Below, one piece after another: positions 49,734 through 61,664 of a stretch of DNA of 64,000 nucleotides. Numbering within the stretch: the stretch's first letter is position 1; every line of letters starts with the position of its first letter. Under the pieces are notes generated by a model. It was not told where the DNA came from, did not search any database, and saw nothing but the letters and a program-made list of their open reading frames with translations. The stretch lies in assembly GCA_003991915.1 (NCBI GenBank), contig RQTK01000965.1, positions 125,248 to 189,247 on the forward strand, read 5' to 3'. Position numbers and translations under genes: made by a program. The DNA is from Elysia chlorotica (Eukaryota > Mollusca > Gastropoda > Plakobranchidae).

Positions 49734-49816
49734 AGGGTATGAGGTACAATAGCATACTGTTGCAAAAACAAACAAAACAAAAAAACATCAACAAAAATAA
49801 CATTTTTTTATTTATA

Positions 49817-50430
49817 AATGTATGAAGAGTCACATCCTCTGAAACCGGATTTTGAAGAAGTGTGGAACCTTACACTTCTTACTTAACAAAGATTTTAAAA
49901 GAGATTTGTTGAGTCTAGATACTTAACGCTGTAAAGTTTGTGATTCTGTTGTACGATGATGGTAATCGTCTGCCCCGCGGTAAGTACAAGCCTTAAAGTC
50001 GTAAGTAAGCCTGATTATTTGCATATCTTACGACGAATCGCCAGCTTAATTGTACTTACGACTCTACATCTATTTAGTTTGCTGATGGTGCTCTGTGGCT
50101 GTTGAGTTGATTTAACGTCCAACATCAGCACTATACTAGCTATATTGCAAACGGACTCCAAGACTGACGTCTGACAGTTGTATGTGCCGTATGGTGCTCT
50201 GAGTTTTCTTTCGTTTATTAGAGACAAAGTGTCTTTTAATTGCAAAAGAGAATAGTATAATGAGGTTTTCGATAACATTGCAACTCTTGTGTTTCCAGAT
50301 GATTTCTATGCGGAGACGGGCGTACCAGCTGAGATTCGAGCCGCTGACTTCCCGCTCTCATTCCAAAGCACTAACCGACTAAGCTAGCAGAGCTTCAGGA
50401 AGTACATCGCTCCTAATCTAACGTCTAATA
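49817..50430. repeat. Long direct repeat flanking the IgSF-ApeC locus, left copy
   Basis: Starts aatgtatgaagagtcacatc and ends ctaatatgctc at a CT microsatellite. It aligns over about 620-660 bp with 56407-57040 in the same orientation. Each copy contains a MITE-like foldback, a SINE A 3' end (minus, 50100-50192) and a tRNA-like SINE head (minus, 50308-50398). Confidence 0.85.
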
Positions 50431-50435
50431 TGCTC

Positions 50436-50501
<66 letters not shown>

Positions 50502-50526
50502 CCTCTATCTCTCTCTCTCTCTCCTC
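50431..50526. repeat. (CT)n microsatellite
   Basis: CT tract with a few CCC/TTT interruptions, directly after the long repeat. Confidence 0.95.
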
Positions 50527-51096
50527 TCCAGGTCTCTCTACATACTTACCTATCTACCTATTCATCTATCTATTGGTCAATCAATATATCGATGCCCACG
50601 AGAGAGAGAGAGAAGAGGCAATTTTTTTTGAACCTGGCGCTAAGACAATTTACTTTCTCTTCCAAATTTAGGATGACATTAATTTTTATTACAAAAAACT
50701 CTTCTCTTATAACAATATTAGCTTAGATTCAATACTCCACATCCAAAAAATGTCACGATACTTTGGTAGGATATTTTGTGCGCTTTATAAAACAAACCTT
50801 TGCAAATAACCAATGTTATTTTCGATTTCTGCGTGTAACTAAACTTAATTATTATTTTCTCCTTGATTGGAATAATGGTATATTTAGATTCGAAGAGGTG
50901 CAAACTAAAAGATAACTTAAGGCAGGTATATGCTATCGAAGGGAGCTCTTTAGGTGACTCGATTAGATCGCGAAAGTACACATGCGACTAATCAAGATTA
51001 AAATTTAGAATTAGAAAAACATAGTTCTATGTTTCAATTACTACAAGAACCAAACTGAAATAAAGGGATGCCTCGGCGTAGGGATTCAAACATGAT

Positions 51097-51202
51097 GGGT
51101 CGTAAGTACAACGTTGTAGTAAGCGTAAAACTCGACTTAAAATCTGTGAATAAGAGGGTTTAAGACAAGTTGTAAGCTACTGTAACGTTGTACTTACGAC
51201 CC
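51097..51202. mobile_element. MITE-like foldback element with perfect 19-bp inverted termini
   Basis: gggtcgtaagtacaacgtt at 51097-51115 is the exact reverse complement of 51184-51202. The inner arms (aaaactcgactta and ggtttaagacaagttgtaag) also pair imperfectly. The 106-bp element has no coding capacity. Related copies lie at 17069, 49978, 56141 and 56574. Confidence 0.8.
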
Positions 51203-51230
51203 AATGTAAAGATTTTATGAGGCATGTGAG

Positions 51231-51687
51231 TTTTTTTTTTTTTTTCAATTTGTTTATACATTTAGGGCTAGAATGGAGTTAGCTTTTTCTTTTTTAACTG
51301 GTTCATGATTGTTTTCAAATATTTATAAGAGAACGGGGAAATTTTATTCAGTGTAAACGTACAATTGCATACTGCATGATCCTACAGGGAGGTACAAATC
51401 TTGAGATGGCTATTATTGTAATTACAATGGGTCTGATTTTTTTTTCAATTTGTTTATACATTTAGGGCTAGAATGGAGTTAGCTTTTTCTTTTTTAACTG
51501 GTTCATGATTGTTTTCAAATATTTATAGGGGAACAGAGATATTTTATTCAATGTAATTGTTTTTAAATATTTATAAGAGAACGGGGAAATTTTATTCAGT
51601 GTAAACGTACAATTGCATACTGCATGATCCTACAGGGAGGTAAAAAATCTTGAGATGGCTATTATTGTAATGACAATTGGTCTGATA
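51231..51687. repeat. Local tandem array of ~200-bp units (about 2.3 copies)
   Basis: The unit starting tcaatttgtttatacattta, with gggctagaatggagttagct next, recurs at 51446. Its second half (ggggaaattttattcagtg through gatcctacagggagg) recurs again near 51580. Confidence 0.85.
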
Positions 51688-51689
51688 TC

Positions 51690-51870
51690 GAGATGGCTTC
51701 ATTGGTGGAGCGCTTCGATTCTAATCGTGAGGTCCCCGGTTCGAACCCAGGATGGGGCAAAAATTTTATTTTGATTTTTACACCTACAAGTTGGGCCAGA
51801 GTGTTATAATGTGGATAACCCTTTCCCGGCACTGTCGCTGTATAGCATCTTCCTTGTGACATATGATACG
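51690..51870 (+). repeat. tRNA-derived SINE (distinct family)
   Basis: tRNA-like head gatggcttcattggtggagc, with B box ccggttcgaacccagg, followed by an unrelated body (cctacaagttgggccagag, ctttcccggcactgtcgctg). Its body differs from SINE family A. Confidence 0.6.
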
Positions 51871-52548
51871 TTGAGCTAAGTGAAATCTTCGTTTTCCTCG
51901 TTCAAAGATTTCTGTAAAATAACCAGACGAGCTTATTCTTACAGATCTTTTTTTTTTCAAAATAAATAAAATATTAATAAACGTTTGTATTTCATTATGA
52001 AAATAAAGAGAATATTAATACAAGTTATTTATGGAATCTGTGTCACAATCTTGTCTTTGTAATGAGTTTAATTATTTGATATGACTCTGAACAGTATAAT
52101 TTATGCATAGCCAACTTGCATGTTGCAAATATGTGTTTATAATTCAATCCTCTTCAACGTGTACACATGGTAAAAAAGAATTATCTCAAAACAAGGTGAA
52201 TTATACTTATAGCATATAATTCATCCATAATCAATAGGAATATCTTAATACATATAGCTCGAAAAATGCATTTGACAAAGCGAAAAAACATACAAAACCA
52301 CAAAAAGGCAAATCAAATAAGGGAAAACACAATTCATTATGAAAGAAATTTAAGCAGCTATGGTCCACCGGATGAGCAATAAATGAAAAAAAAAATTTAA
52401 CTAAGGAAAAAAAAACCCAACAACCACACACCAACAGTCCCAAACCTTGCAAGTTATGTTTCTATATAATAAGAGCTGTAGTTTCGCATCTTTCTGTGGC
52501 GTCTACTTGAACATGTATTCTGCGCCCCCGACAAACCCCCGCCGGTGT
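51871..52548. other. Downstream region of the IgSF-ApeC gene
   Basis: AT-rich, presumably minus-strand 3' UTR. AATAAA-complement motifs were not assigned with confidence. No other gene seen. Confidence 0.4.
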
Positions 52549-54392
52549 CTACTGAGAGTAGTAGCAGAGCTCGATGTGCACGTCCTCCACATGCCCGTCC
52601 GGGTGGAACTCATTCTCATAGCCGTCAGAGTTGTCCTCGTCCTCAGTGTCCAAAGTGAGACTTTCTTCCAGGACCTGCATGCCCATCACTGCCTGGCACT
52701 GCCCGCCGAATCGGTACATGAAGAAAGGTTTTGCCACTGGCAGCCGCACGGGGCTATTCGCTGGACCGTCCTTCCGACAGCAGAAGAACAGCATGTCCGG
52801 CAGAGGAGCCTGCATCTTTCGGATATGTCCGGTGTCCTCCTCGTCAATGTCCAGGTAGCCGGAGTCAAAGCCGCGGGGACAACTCCCACCTGCCCGGTTT
52901 ATGCAATAGGAACCCGCCGGCCAGTGGATGGGGCCTGTTGCATTCTCGCTTTGGTTCCCAGTAGCATTCACAATGGCTGAGGGTATTCTCAAGTAGCTGT
53001 CTTTAACGCAGAAATACATGTGCATGAAGTTGTTCCCCGCGTCGTCGCCCCTCATCACAGGCCCATTCAGATGGTTCGGGTACGATACATTGTTCCTGTT
53101 CTCATCGCCTGACTCGGTGTGGTATGCGATGAACCCGTTGGACCATGTAGCACCACCTGGAGCTGCGGGGCAGCCTGACTCAGCCATGGGCAGTCCGAAA
53201 GTCTGGTCGGGCCAAGATTCGTCGCGTCTCTCATCGTCCACTAGTGCAACGGGATCAATGGTGGTCGTGGGCATGGGTGTGGTGGTGGTGGTGGTTGTGG
53301 TGGTAGTTGTGGTGGGAGTTGTAACAACGGTTGTTGGTTTTTTGGTTTTTATGGTCCCTTGGGTACTGCCAGAACCCTGACTTATTGTTGAACCGCCCAC
53401 CTTGCCGCTACCTCTGCCCGCTGTTTTAGACACTGGGCATGCACAAGTAGCATTCACTGTGTGGTTTGCCTGTAGAGCTTTAAAGTTTTCCTTCATCTCT
53501 TTTCTGAGTTGCTGGCCGAGTTCTGAGATAAAACTGCTCATTGATTTTGTCCTGTTCGACTGGTACCCCACATTGTCTTTTACTTCATCTACGGCGTTTC
53601 TCAGACTTCTAAGCTGTTCATCTGTGTCGCTTTTATACTTGTTAAAATTCAAGATGCAGGTTCTGAAGATGCTCCTGCGAGGACAAAAGCATGTCCTTTG
53701 TTGTCGCATTCTTATTAAACACTGTGACTAGATTCGTCTTCTCCATAACCAAATCGTTGTTGCCGTTGATCCCCACGATATCACAGCGGTAGACCCCAAG
53801 GATACTGGGTAGGGTGTGATACCAAATTGCATGAAGATACGATTTTGTGACGTTTTCTGCATAACCAATGGCATCTATTCCATACTTAGCCTCGATCTCT
53901 TGATCTTTGAGCCAGATTTGAGCCATGGTCTCCCAGCCTCGCGCTCCAACGCGCTTAACCAATCGCATCTCCCTGACGTAGACCAGCTCAGTCGCGATGT
54001 AGGCTTCCTCCAGCGAGTGCGAACATTTCAAGGAAAAGGATTCGTCCGGCTCGAACGCCAGTTGTGTCTGCGACGCCTTCAAGTTAAAAGCTGAGCTGTA
54101 GTCATGCAAAGAGAACAGCACGAAGCATGTGGCGATTGCTGTTTTTATGACTGCGGATGAATGTTGGAGTTTCTGTGGAAATAATAACTAGTACTTAAAA
54201 TGGGTAGCTGAGACAGAAGTAATTATAATCTATGAACATTTTGTTTTCACTTTGATAAGATGTTTGCATGCAATATAGTGATACACTAAATCTTAAAAGG
54301 TAGATGCAATTGAATTAAATCAAAGAGAAGTGTCAGCGTAACATGTTGACCAACCGGACTATTGTGATATCTAAAGTAATAGATGGAGTGAT

Positions 54393-54437
<45 letters not shown>

Positions 54438-54473
54438 AACAACAACAGCACTATCAACAATCATACTACTGGA

Positions 54474-54569
<96 letters not shown>

Positions 54570-55854
54570 TGCTGCTACTACTAAAATTTATATACAAATA
54601 AGAAGATGATGATTAGGAGGAGGCGGCGGAAAAGTGGAAGATGACGAGGAGCGAAAGGAAGTGTTTGTGTTTGTGTGTCTGTGTGTGTGGGGGGGGGGGT
54701 AGAATAGTTTTAGGGAAGGAAGACGAAGATTGGAAAGGCAAAATACAGGATATAAAGAGAAAGAAGAGGACAAATGCGGAATAATCAAGAAAGAAGAGAA
54801 GTTGGAGAGTAGGAAAAAGAAACCATTCAATAGTGTAATGTGTAAGATAAAGAATAATAAGAGAGAAAGAATAAGATTAAATAAGTCATGATGATCTTAA
54901 ACCTTTAAATAAATGAACGTGTATTACACCTATATCACAAATAAAAAGGAGGTGTTGTTTTTTAAGGAGCACTTTTTTTAATTGATAATTTTTATGTCAG
55001 TTTATTTTGGAAACTCTTTCTTGCTTTATTTTACACTCTTCAGTGGAATTACTGTTACCATATTTTAAACTATCTAATTAATTTGGTTATGAGAACCCAC
55101 GAAATTTATGGGAATGTCATTGTTAGATGGGCAAAGATGAAGAATTACAGATGATTATAAATGTGCTAAAGCTCAAAATTACGGTTTTTTCCTTCAGAAT
55201 CCATACCTATAGAGATAAAAAAAAGATTTATTGAACACACTGTATTTTTAAAACTGCCATATATGTTTAATTTGGTTTAGTTTGCTTTTGTGGGTTTAAT
55301 AACGTCCAACTTTGGCAAGTAGGCTATCGTAGAAGAGAACTACGTTGATACTTTGTACAAATTACGTATTCTCTTAATATTGTACAAAAGGAATGGTACT
55401 GGATTAAAAACAATTAATTGAAAAAAAAAGAAAGAAAAAACAAACAAACAACGGAACTCAGAATCAGAAGCTCAACGACGCCTGTTCATAACCTGGTTGT
55501 GATTTACAGATAGTGATGTTATGATCTTGAATGAACAAAAAAAAACAACAAAAAAACAAAAACAAACAAACCCCGATGGTGATTTTGATAACAAAGATAC
55601 TACTAATAACAAAATTCATTTTCACTATTATTCCCTAGATATCATGAAGAACATTAGAATCTATTCACTATCAAAGCGACGCCAAAACATCGCCTGAAAA
55701 CAATGATATAAGCAATAAATTTAATTTAAAAAAATTATTGAAAGAATAACTGGTCTCACAGGTTATCAAAAAAGTTCAAATTTTTTTCTATTTTGAAATA
55801 AGAAAAGAGCATCATTTATGACTATCTCTTTTAAAACAACCGTATACATACCAT
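52549..55854 (-). CDS. Secreted Ig-like + coiled-coil + ApeC domain protein (one apparent frameshift)
   Basis: Inferred role: a secreted recognition protein. A start codon at 55854-55852 precedes a gtatgt donor. The main exon (54172-52549, acceptor ttccacag) then continues in frame. The ~541-aa product has a signal peptide (TAIATCFVLFSLHDYSSA) and an Ig-like domain with Cys in FSLKCSH and LGVYRCDIVG, the layout of FREP-type IgSF domains. A coiled-coil-like stretch follows (DEQLRSLRNAVDEVKDNV, LGQQLRKEMKENFKALQ), then a Thr-rich mucin-like linker (53337-53257) and an ApeC domain (53214-52549: HWPAGSYCINRAGG, LFFCCRKDGP, GGQCQAVMGMQV, HIELCYY). A one-base slip is needed in the plus-strand AAAA at 53645-53648 to join the Ig frame to the rest. 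That is a sequencing error, a real null allele or an undetected intron. Several NxS/T sites suggest glycosylation. Confidence 0.8.
54391..54566. repeat. (CAA)n and (CTA)n microsatellites
   Basis: A CAA tract at 54391-54440, then a CTA tract at 54473-54566. They lie in the presumed first intron of the IgSF-ApeC gene. The poly-Thr frame is an artefact. Confidence 0.95.
55295..55335 (-). repeat. SINE family A remnant
   Basis: Only gtttaataacgtccaacttt and aggctatcg remain of the 3' end. Confidence 0.4.
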
Positions 55855-55975
55855 GATTATTGTTTGTCGCGCTCTACTTTCTACCACCGTGGCTGTTATT
55901 ACTACAGTCCCGTCATTAGCGACGGCCACTATGTCTTGAAGTAAGCCTTACATTTGACAATGATATAAATGTAAT

Positions 55976-55990
55976 TATATTATATAAACT
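55976..55990 (-). promoter_or_regulatory. TATA box of the IgSF-ApeC gene
   Basis: On the minus strand the sequence reads gtttatataatataattaca. It lies about 125 bp upstream of the proposed start codon at 55854, with transcription expected to begin near 55950. It supports the short first exon, but AT-rich DNA makes chance TATA matches common. Confidence 0.4.
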
Positions 55991-56140
55991 CAAAGGACAT
56001 CTTCAGGACGTGCCATGGCACTTAGCGCAACGTGATGAAAAGCTGCGTGCCTTGATTGTCTTGTTGAGAGCCCTTAATCTTCAAAGACGAAAGCTTTAGC
56101 ATCAGGGCGAACAGGATGCTTACCATACAGAGAAGTAAGT

Positions 56141-56240
56141 ACAACATTGTTGTAAGATTGCGGCTTGTTTTCAGATATATAAATAAGAAGTCTGCGACGA
56201 GTTGTAAACTAAAGCGACGTTGTAATTAGAGATCCTGTCT
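56141..56240. mobile_element. Degenerate MITE-like foldback
   Basis: gtaagtacaacattgttgta at the left and acgacgttgtaat-like sequence at the right echo the termini of the 51097 element. Pairing is poor. Confidence 0.4.
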
Positions 56241-56406
56241 AGATCTAACACGCACTTTGTTGTTTTTTTCCACGACGCTGTAAAATACGTACTTTAAATA
56301 ACAAGCATTACGACATTGTCTGACATGCAAAAAAAAAAAGTTAAAAAAAAAAAAGCAAAACAAAAAGATTACAAAAAAACAACAACAACTTCAACAACTA
56401 ATTCAC

Positions 56407-57031
56407 AAATGTATGAAGATTCACATCCTCTGAAACCGGATGTTGAAGATGTGTGGAACCTTACACTACTTACTTGAAAAAGCTTTTTAAAAGAGATGCG
56501 TTTAAGGAGTCTAGACACTTAACAATGTAAAGTTTGTGATTCTGTTGTACGAAGATGATAATCGTCTGTCCCGCGGTAAGTACAAGCCTTAAAGTCGTAG
56601 CCTGATTATTCGCATATCTTACGACGAATCGCCAGCTTAATGCAACGTTGTACATACGACTCTATGTCTATTTCGCTTCCGGAGGTTGCTCTGTGGTTGT
56701 TGAGTTGGTTTAACGTCCAACATCAGCTTTACTTTATATAGGCTATATTGTGGAGGGACCCAAGACTGACGTCTGATAATTTTAAGTGCCGTATGGTGCT
56801 CTGAGTTTTATTTCGTTTATTAGAGACAAAGTGTCTTTTCATTGCAAAAGAGAATAGTATAATGAGGTTTTCGATAGCATTGCAACTCTTGTGTTTCCAG
56901 ATGATTTCTATGCGGAGACGGGCGTACCAACTAAGATTCGAACGGCTGATCTCCCGCTCTCATTCCAAAGCACTAAGCGACTGAACTAGCGGCGCTTCAC
57001 GAAGAACATCGCTCCTAATCTAACGTCTAAT

Positions 57032-57040
<9 letters not shown>
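56407..57040. repeat. Long direct repeat flanking the IgSF-ApeC locus, right copy
   Basis: Partner of 49817-50430. Contains the same MITE-like unit (56574-56670), SINE A 3' end (minus, 56697-56795) and tRNA-like head (minus, 56925-57003), with scattered substitutions and small indels. Confidence 0.85.

Positions 57041-57075
<35 letters not shown>
57034..57075. repeat. (CT)n microsatellite
   Basis: Follows the right long repeat, just as the CT tract at 50431 follows the left one. Confidence 0.95.
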
Positions 57076-57077
<2 letters not shown>

Positions 57078-57079
57078 TC

Positions 57080-59995
57080 TCTCTGGATTTAACGTCTCCT
57101 AGGTTCCCCTACGATAAAGAAACACCAACTCTCTCTCCCCAAAACACCATCATGGTCACAATTTGTTTTTGTCATAACAACAAAATCAACAATGATAAAA
57201 AGCAAGCAAAAAGAAAACCACTCTCCCACAAAAAAACAAACAAACAACCAAACAACAAAAACAAACGACAAACAAAAGCATGCGCTTGACCTAGATGAAT
57301 TAAACTTTAGATTCTTAAACCCAGATCGCTTTTGTGTGCACTTAATGTATGTCAACTTGTCTGTGGCTAAATCCTTGAGAGGTTACTCAACCTTTTTTTT
57401 CTTATCCGTTCTTAATTTCAAGTGCTCGGAATCGTATTTAAAACAAAACGTTGCAACAAAATGTTTCCCCAATACCAGAACAAAACAAACAAACAAAAAC
57501 AATAAACATTCATAATTAATGGTTACACCTTTCATCAGTCCGCTTGCGGTAAGTAGCAGTATAATGCAGATGTATAATTTACAACTTTGTAAATATTTGT
57601 AATGCTGACTAAGATTTAGTGCCATTTTTGAAGAACATTTATTGCAGTGACGTAGGAAAAAAATTATAACATAACAAGATAACAATGAGCAGTTGGTAAA
57701 TTGTATCCCCCTCTCTATTTCTTTCTCTTTTATTTTATCCTCCTATAAAGTAATACCAAATGATGCGAGTCCAACAAATTTGTCAAAAGTTGTGACAGTT
57801 GCACAATTACTTCTCGTGAACATAATTATAAAAATCCCTACCACCAATAGTCATTGGTAAATTTCTAGACGAGACAAATAAGCTCAACTGAAACTAAGAG
57901 AAAAGCGGAATACATAGGAATGTGAATAAAATAGCGCTATTAAGTTAGACCCCAGATTGAAGGTGCCAAATACAAACCATTTTAAGCATCAACTTGCTTT
58001 TAACTCAATCCTTGCTATCAGAAAGTACAAGCAATATCACTGTATTCTACACATTAAGGAAGTCCGTCAAAACCGTGCGAACACAGGCAAATCTGACCAA
58101 TTTGAAGAAAAAAAAACACACCAGAAAACGAAACAGACAATACAACGCCAAAAGTAAAAAGGCATAATTTCTTCAAACAATTTTTTTTATGTTAATGCAT
58201 TATTTAAAATGTTGGATCAAGCCATTGGAAAATATGAATTGTTTTACAAAACAACTCTTTACAAAATCCTTCCGCCTGGTTCAATTGCGTCTATGAGATT
58301 TAAGTGTTCTGGGAATTATACTTAGCTGGGACTAATATAACTTTTTTGGTTCTTATATAGTCATTATTTCTCCATGAATGTGTCTTATATTTCAGTGACC
58401 TCCATTTCTTTAAAAAATAGATAAAAGAATACTCCCCCTATATCGGACAGGCCGGAGCCTAAAATCATTTCATATGTCCCTTTCTTATCGGTGCGTAACA
58501 TTAAACCCAGTTTGAAAAAAAAAAAAAAAACAAAAAAAAAAAAACAAAAAACAACAACCAACGTTGGAAAGAGAGGCGTGTTGATACTGGGTCATTAGGA
58601 CACATATTCTGTATATTCCAAATTTCTTTTCGCTAGTTTTCACAATAGATTTATTCCTTACATATAGGGTTCTATCATGTCTTTAGTACTTCACGGTAAG
58701 TAAATAGTGTTTTTCTAAGTTTTCGGTTGTTCACTTTAGCGTTTATTACTAGGTTTTACACAGTACACACGTACTTTCAATACAATTTTTACTAACATTT
58801 TATCATTTTTTTGTGTCCAGTTGAACCGTAGTTACAAAGGCTCTATGTAAATGGCCTCTCTTCAAACAAGTATCTGGAAGTCATTGCGATACGCTGCGTT
58901 ACATTAATTTCGTTATTGACCATGCCCTACGACGTTTTATGGCCCTAATGTTTACACTATTAGTAAGCTAGGGCAGCAAGACTTCTTACTGCTACGACCA
59001 GTCATGCTGATGGCGTCCAGATTGGCGAATACTTGGCACAGCTAGGCCAAACACAGCTATCTAGAGAAAGCAGTTTGGCCTCACTTTTGGCCAGATCTAA
59101 CTGCAAAATGATGAAAGGCCAGCAGGCATTATTTCATTATTTGTCTCGTGCGGCCAGCGAAATGTGATGCGCACTGAGCCAGTGCAGACCTCACGGGAAC
59201 CGAAGTTAAAGCGAAGGTGATAGGATAACTCCGGCGTCCAGTCATAACTCTTTACTAGACTTACGGAGCCAATGAGCGGTCAGAAAATCCCATGCCTACT
59301 GGGCGTCGTTATGTCATCTAGAATCGTTGTGTGCATCGCGAGTACTTTTATGAGCGTGAGTGCCTTCAGTAGTAGACCAATAACCCACTGCGCATTGTTT
59401 GTTTTCCCTACGAACTCTTGGTTACCAAGGATTCTCGCATAAATAAGTTAGCGTCTCAAGACGGGCCATTATCTGCCATGTGCATGCAATATGTAGATCT
59501 AGACCGGGGCCTTATATCTATCAGATGATCATTTATTAGATCCTTAGAAAAGTTTACATGTTTTTACAAAGAATGTTTGTTTCGTTTGAAGTCGATTGAG
59601 CATTTTCTTTCTAGAGTGTTTTAAACACTGATGTCGTGTACGTCAACGTGTTGCAAATAAGAAAATCGGACTTTGAATCATGTATTACATTGTTTCGTTC
59701 AAAACGTGCTTGTCGTTAAGAGTAGTGCTTCACAATAAGAAATACACACATAAATGTAACATATTTGACACGTTTAAAGCTAAACTTCAATTCATAATGT
59801 TTAGCGTTGCGACATCCAAACTGTTTAAGATTCTTCGCATCATTTCTCAATAGTATGTTAAACAAAGTAGTATCTTTTCTTTTTTTTTTTTTACTCATTT
59901 TTATTAATTCAAATTGATATAATTTTTAGTATTAAAAGAGAAAACGACACTAATGTATTTCTGCTACTGTGCTCCTCTTCCTCCTCCCATAACTA
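57080..59995. other. Spacer; possible promoter-like segment near 59.2-59.5 kb
   Basis: Contains A-rich runs (57225-57260, 58515-58560). The part at 58900-59470 is GC-richer than its surroundings and has a CCAAT in gtagaccaataacccac (~59375) and a TATA-like cgcataaataag (~59435). No downstream coding exon was recognised. Confidence 0.3.
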
Positions 59996-60152
59996 GTTGG
60001 ATCGGTGTCAGTATAATGTAACCGGTTGAGAGAGGAAGTCCTGTCCTCCCCGCTCTGTCTCATGTGTGGCAGCACATAAAATTGTCAGAGGGTAGTCTTG
60101 GGGCTCATCTACAATCTAGCCTATACAGAGCTAACGTTGTCAACTTAACTTA
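59996..60152 (+). repeat. tRNA-derived SINE (family A), 5' truncated
   Basis: Body starts ttggatcggtgtcagtataa and runs through gtggcagcacataaaattgt to cctatacagagctaacgttg. Confidence 0.75.
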
Positions 60153-61660
60153 ATTTTAATGACCCGAGTTGTTTTAATAATATGGAATGATCGCTCAATA
60201 AAATAATGTCTTTGGGACAATGTTTGTATGTTTACGTTATTTAATTCCAAATACGAAGCCTAATTAATATTTTTGTTATGTTTTTGTTTTTATTTTACAA
60301 TCAATACAATATGTAAAAACTACATAATAAATGGTAAGTTTAAAAAAATGTTTTCATTCCTTTTGAAATTGTTTTTCTGACTAAGCGAACTAACATCTCT
60401 TTATACTTAAAAACTATGTAACTTCAAAGCTGCACATTTTCTTACTTCTTTCATTACCAACCATTTAATTTAAATATTTTCTACCAGAAATAAATTAAAT
60501 CACCAGCTAACATTAACAATACATGTAAATGTAATGTTAAATTGAACTGTTATTTTGCAGTATCCTTAGAGAAGAAATAAAACGTCCTGTTTAACTCAGC
60601 AAAAATTGTGAAGTGTATCACTCAACTAAAATGGCTCAAGAGGCTTAGTTCAAATCTTCAAAACATGAATGAAAATAATCATTTTGTTGTTTTCTTTGTT
60701 CTGGAGGTAAATCAATAAAAAAGCTTTCTTTTATTTCTTTTTAAAGTGTTAAAATCTTTTTTTATTTAACTGCTTATACAAGATAAATTACAATGACATT
60801 TTGGGGGATTGAAACGATAACATAACTGATGCTTTGCGCAACTTTGGTGGTATGATAAAGTTTAAGTGAAGAAACGGTTGTGTATTAAAGAACAAATTAA
60901 TGTTAAAACTCTCTCATTTGTTCTTTAGTAAAGGTCATTCCCATGTTTGAATAACAATAGATTAAATGAAGCAGTTTTTAAAGATTATTTTTATTATAAT
61001 CACCAAATCGAGTGTTATGTCTTCGGGTCCTATGATCATTACATACACACACGCAGAGTACTGATTGGTCTTACAATGAAATCCCGGTATGCAACTAGAA
61101 ATTATCTATAGGCCTATTGTATACAACTATTACGAGTCTACCCAAAATAAAAGTAAAAGACACCATACTGACGGGAAGGAACACATTTTACATAACGAGA
61201 GTAATAGTGGTCTATTGTTTATAAATTAGTATCAAAGTTAGGACAGAATGATACTCAGTGAGTATTGTTTGTTCAACCTACTAAACTAAGACTGCAAACT
61301 GTCCAAAATTATGACTAATTCTTAAATAACATAACTCATGTTGGTTCTAAATGCAAATGTTTGTTTATTTCAGTGACCCTACTTGTTATTTTTGGAAGCC
61401 TAGAAGTATTATAAAATATGCCTATGAAACTGCTATGTGATTACAGATAATTTTTTATACACCAAGAGCCTGTCTGAAAATGGTTCATTCTTTTTCAATT
61501 ATGTATTTATTTATAAATTAACTGTATAGAAGTTCAATTATTGGCAATTTTTTAAAGAAGGGATCTCGCTACTAATTAACTGGTAGATTTAATCGTTAAG
61601 TTGAATTTACTTTACAAGCCGCACACATAAAAGAATTAGACGAGTGTATGTCTGCGATTG
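60153..61660. other. AT-rich spacer without recognised genes
   Basis: Only short open frames; no repeat family or domain was recognised. Confidence 0.4.
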
Positions 61661-61664
61661 GAGG

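Noticed and set aside
51690..51765. Possible tRNA gene
   Set aside because: B-box and A-box motifs are present, but the acceptor stem does not pair convincingly and a non-tRNA body follows, as expected for a SINE.
52447..54094. Several plus-strand open frames over the IgSF-ApeC gene, up to 177 aa
   Set aside because: Antisense shadows of the GC-richer coding exon; the minus-strand product has recognisable domains and these do not.
54343..54609. Poly-Thr open frame
   Set aside because: Translation of CAA and CTA microsatellites in an intron. The real Thr-rich linker of the IgSF-ApeC protein is a separate sequence at 53257-53337.
59041..59081. 9-bp inverted repeat aggccaaac/gtttggcct
   Set aside because: Short, imperfectly extended and without target-site duplication; expected by chance in 64 kb.
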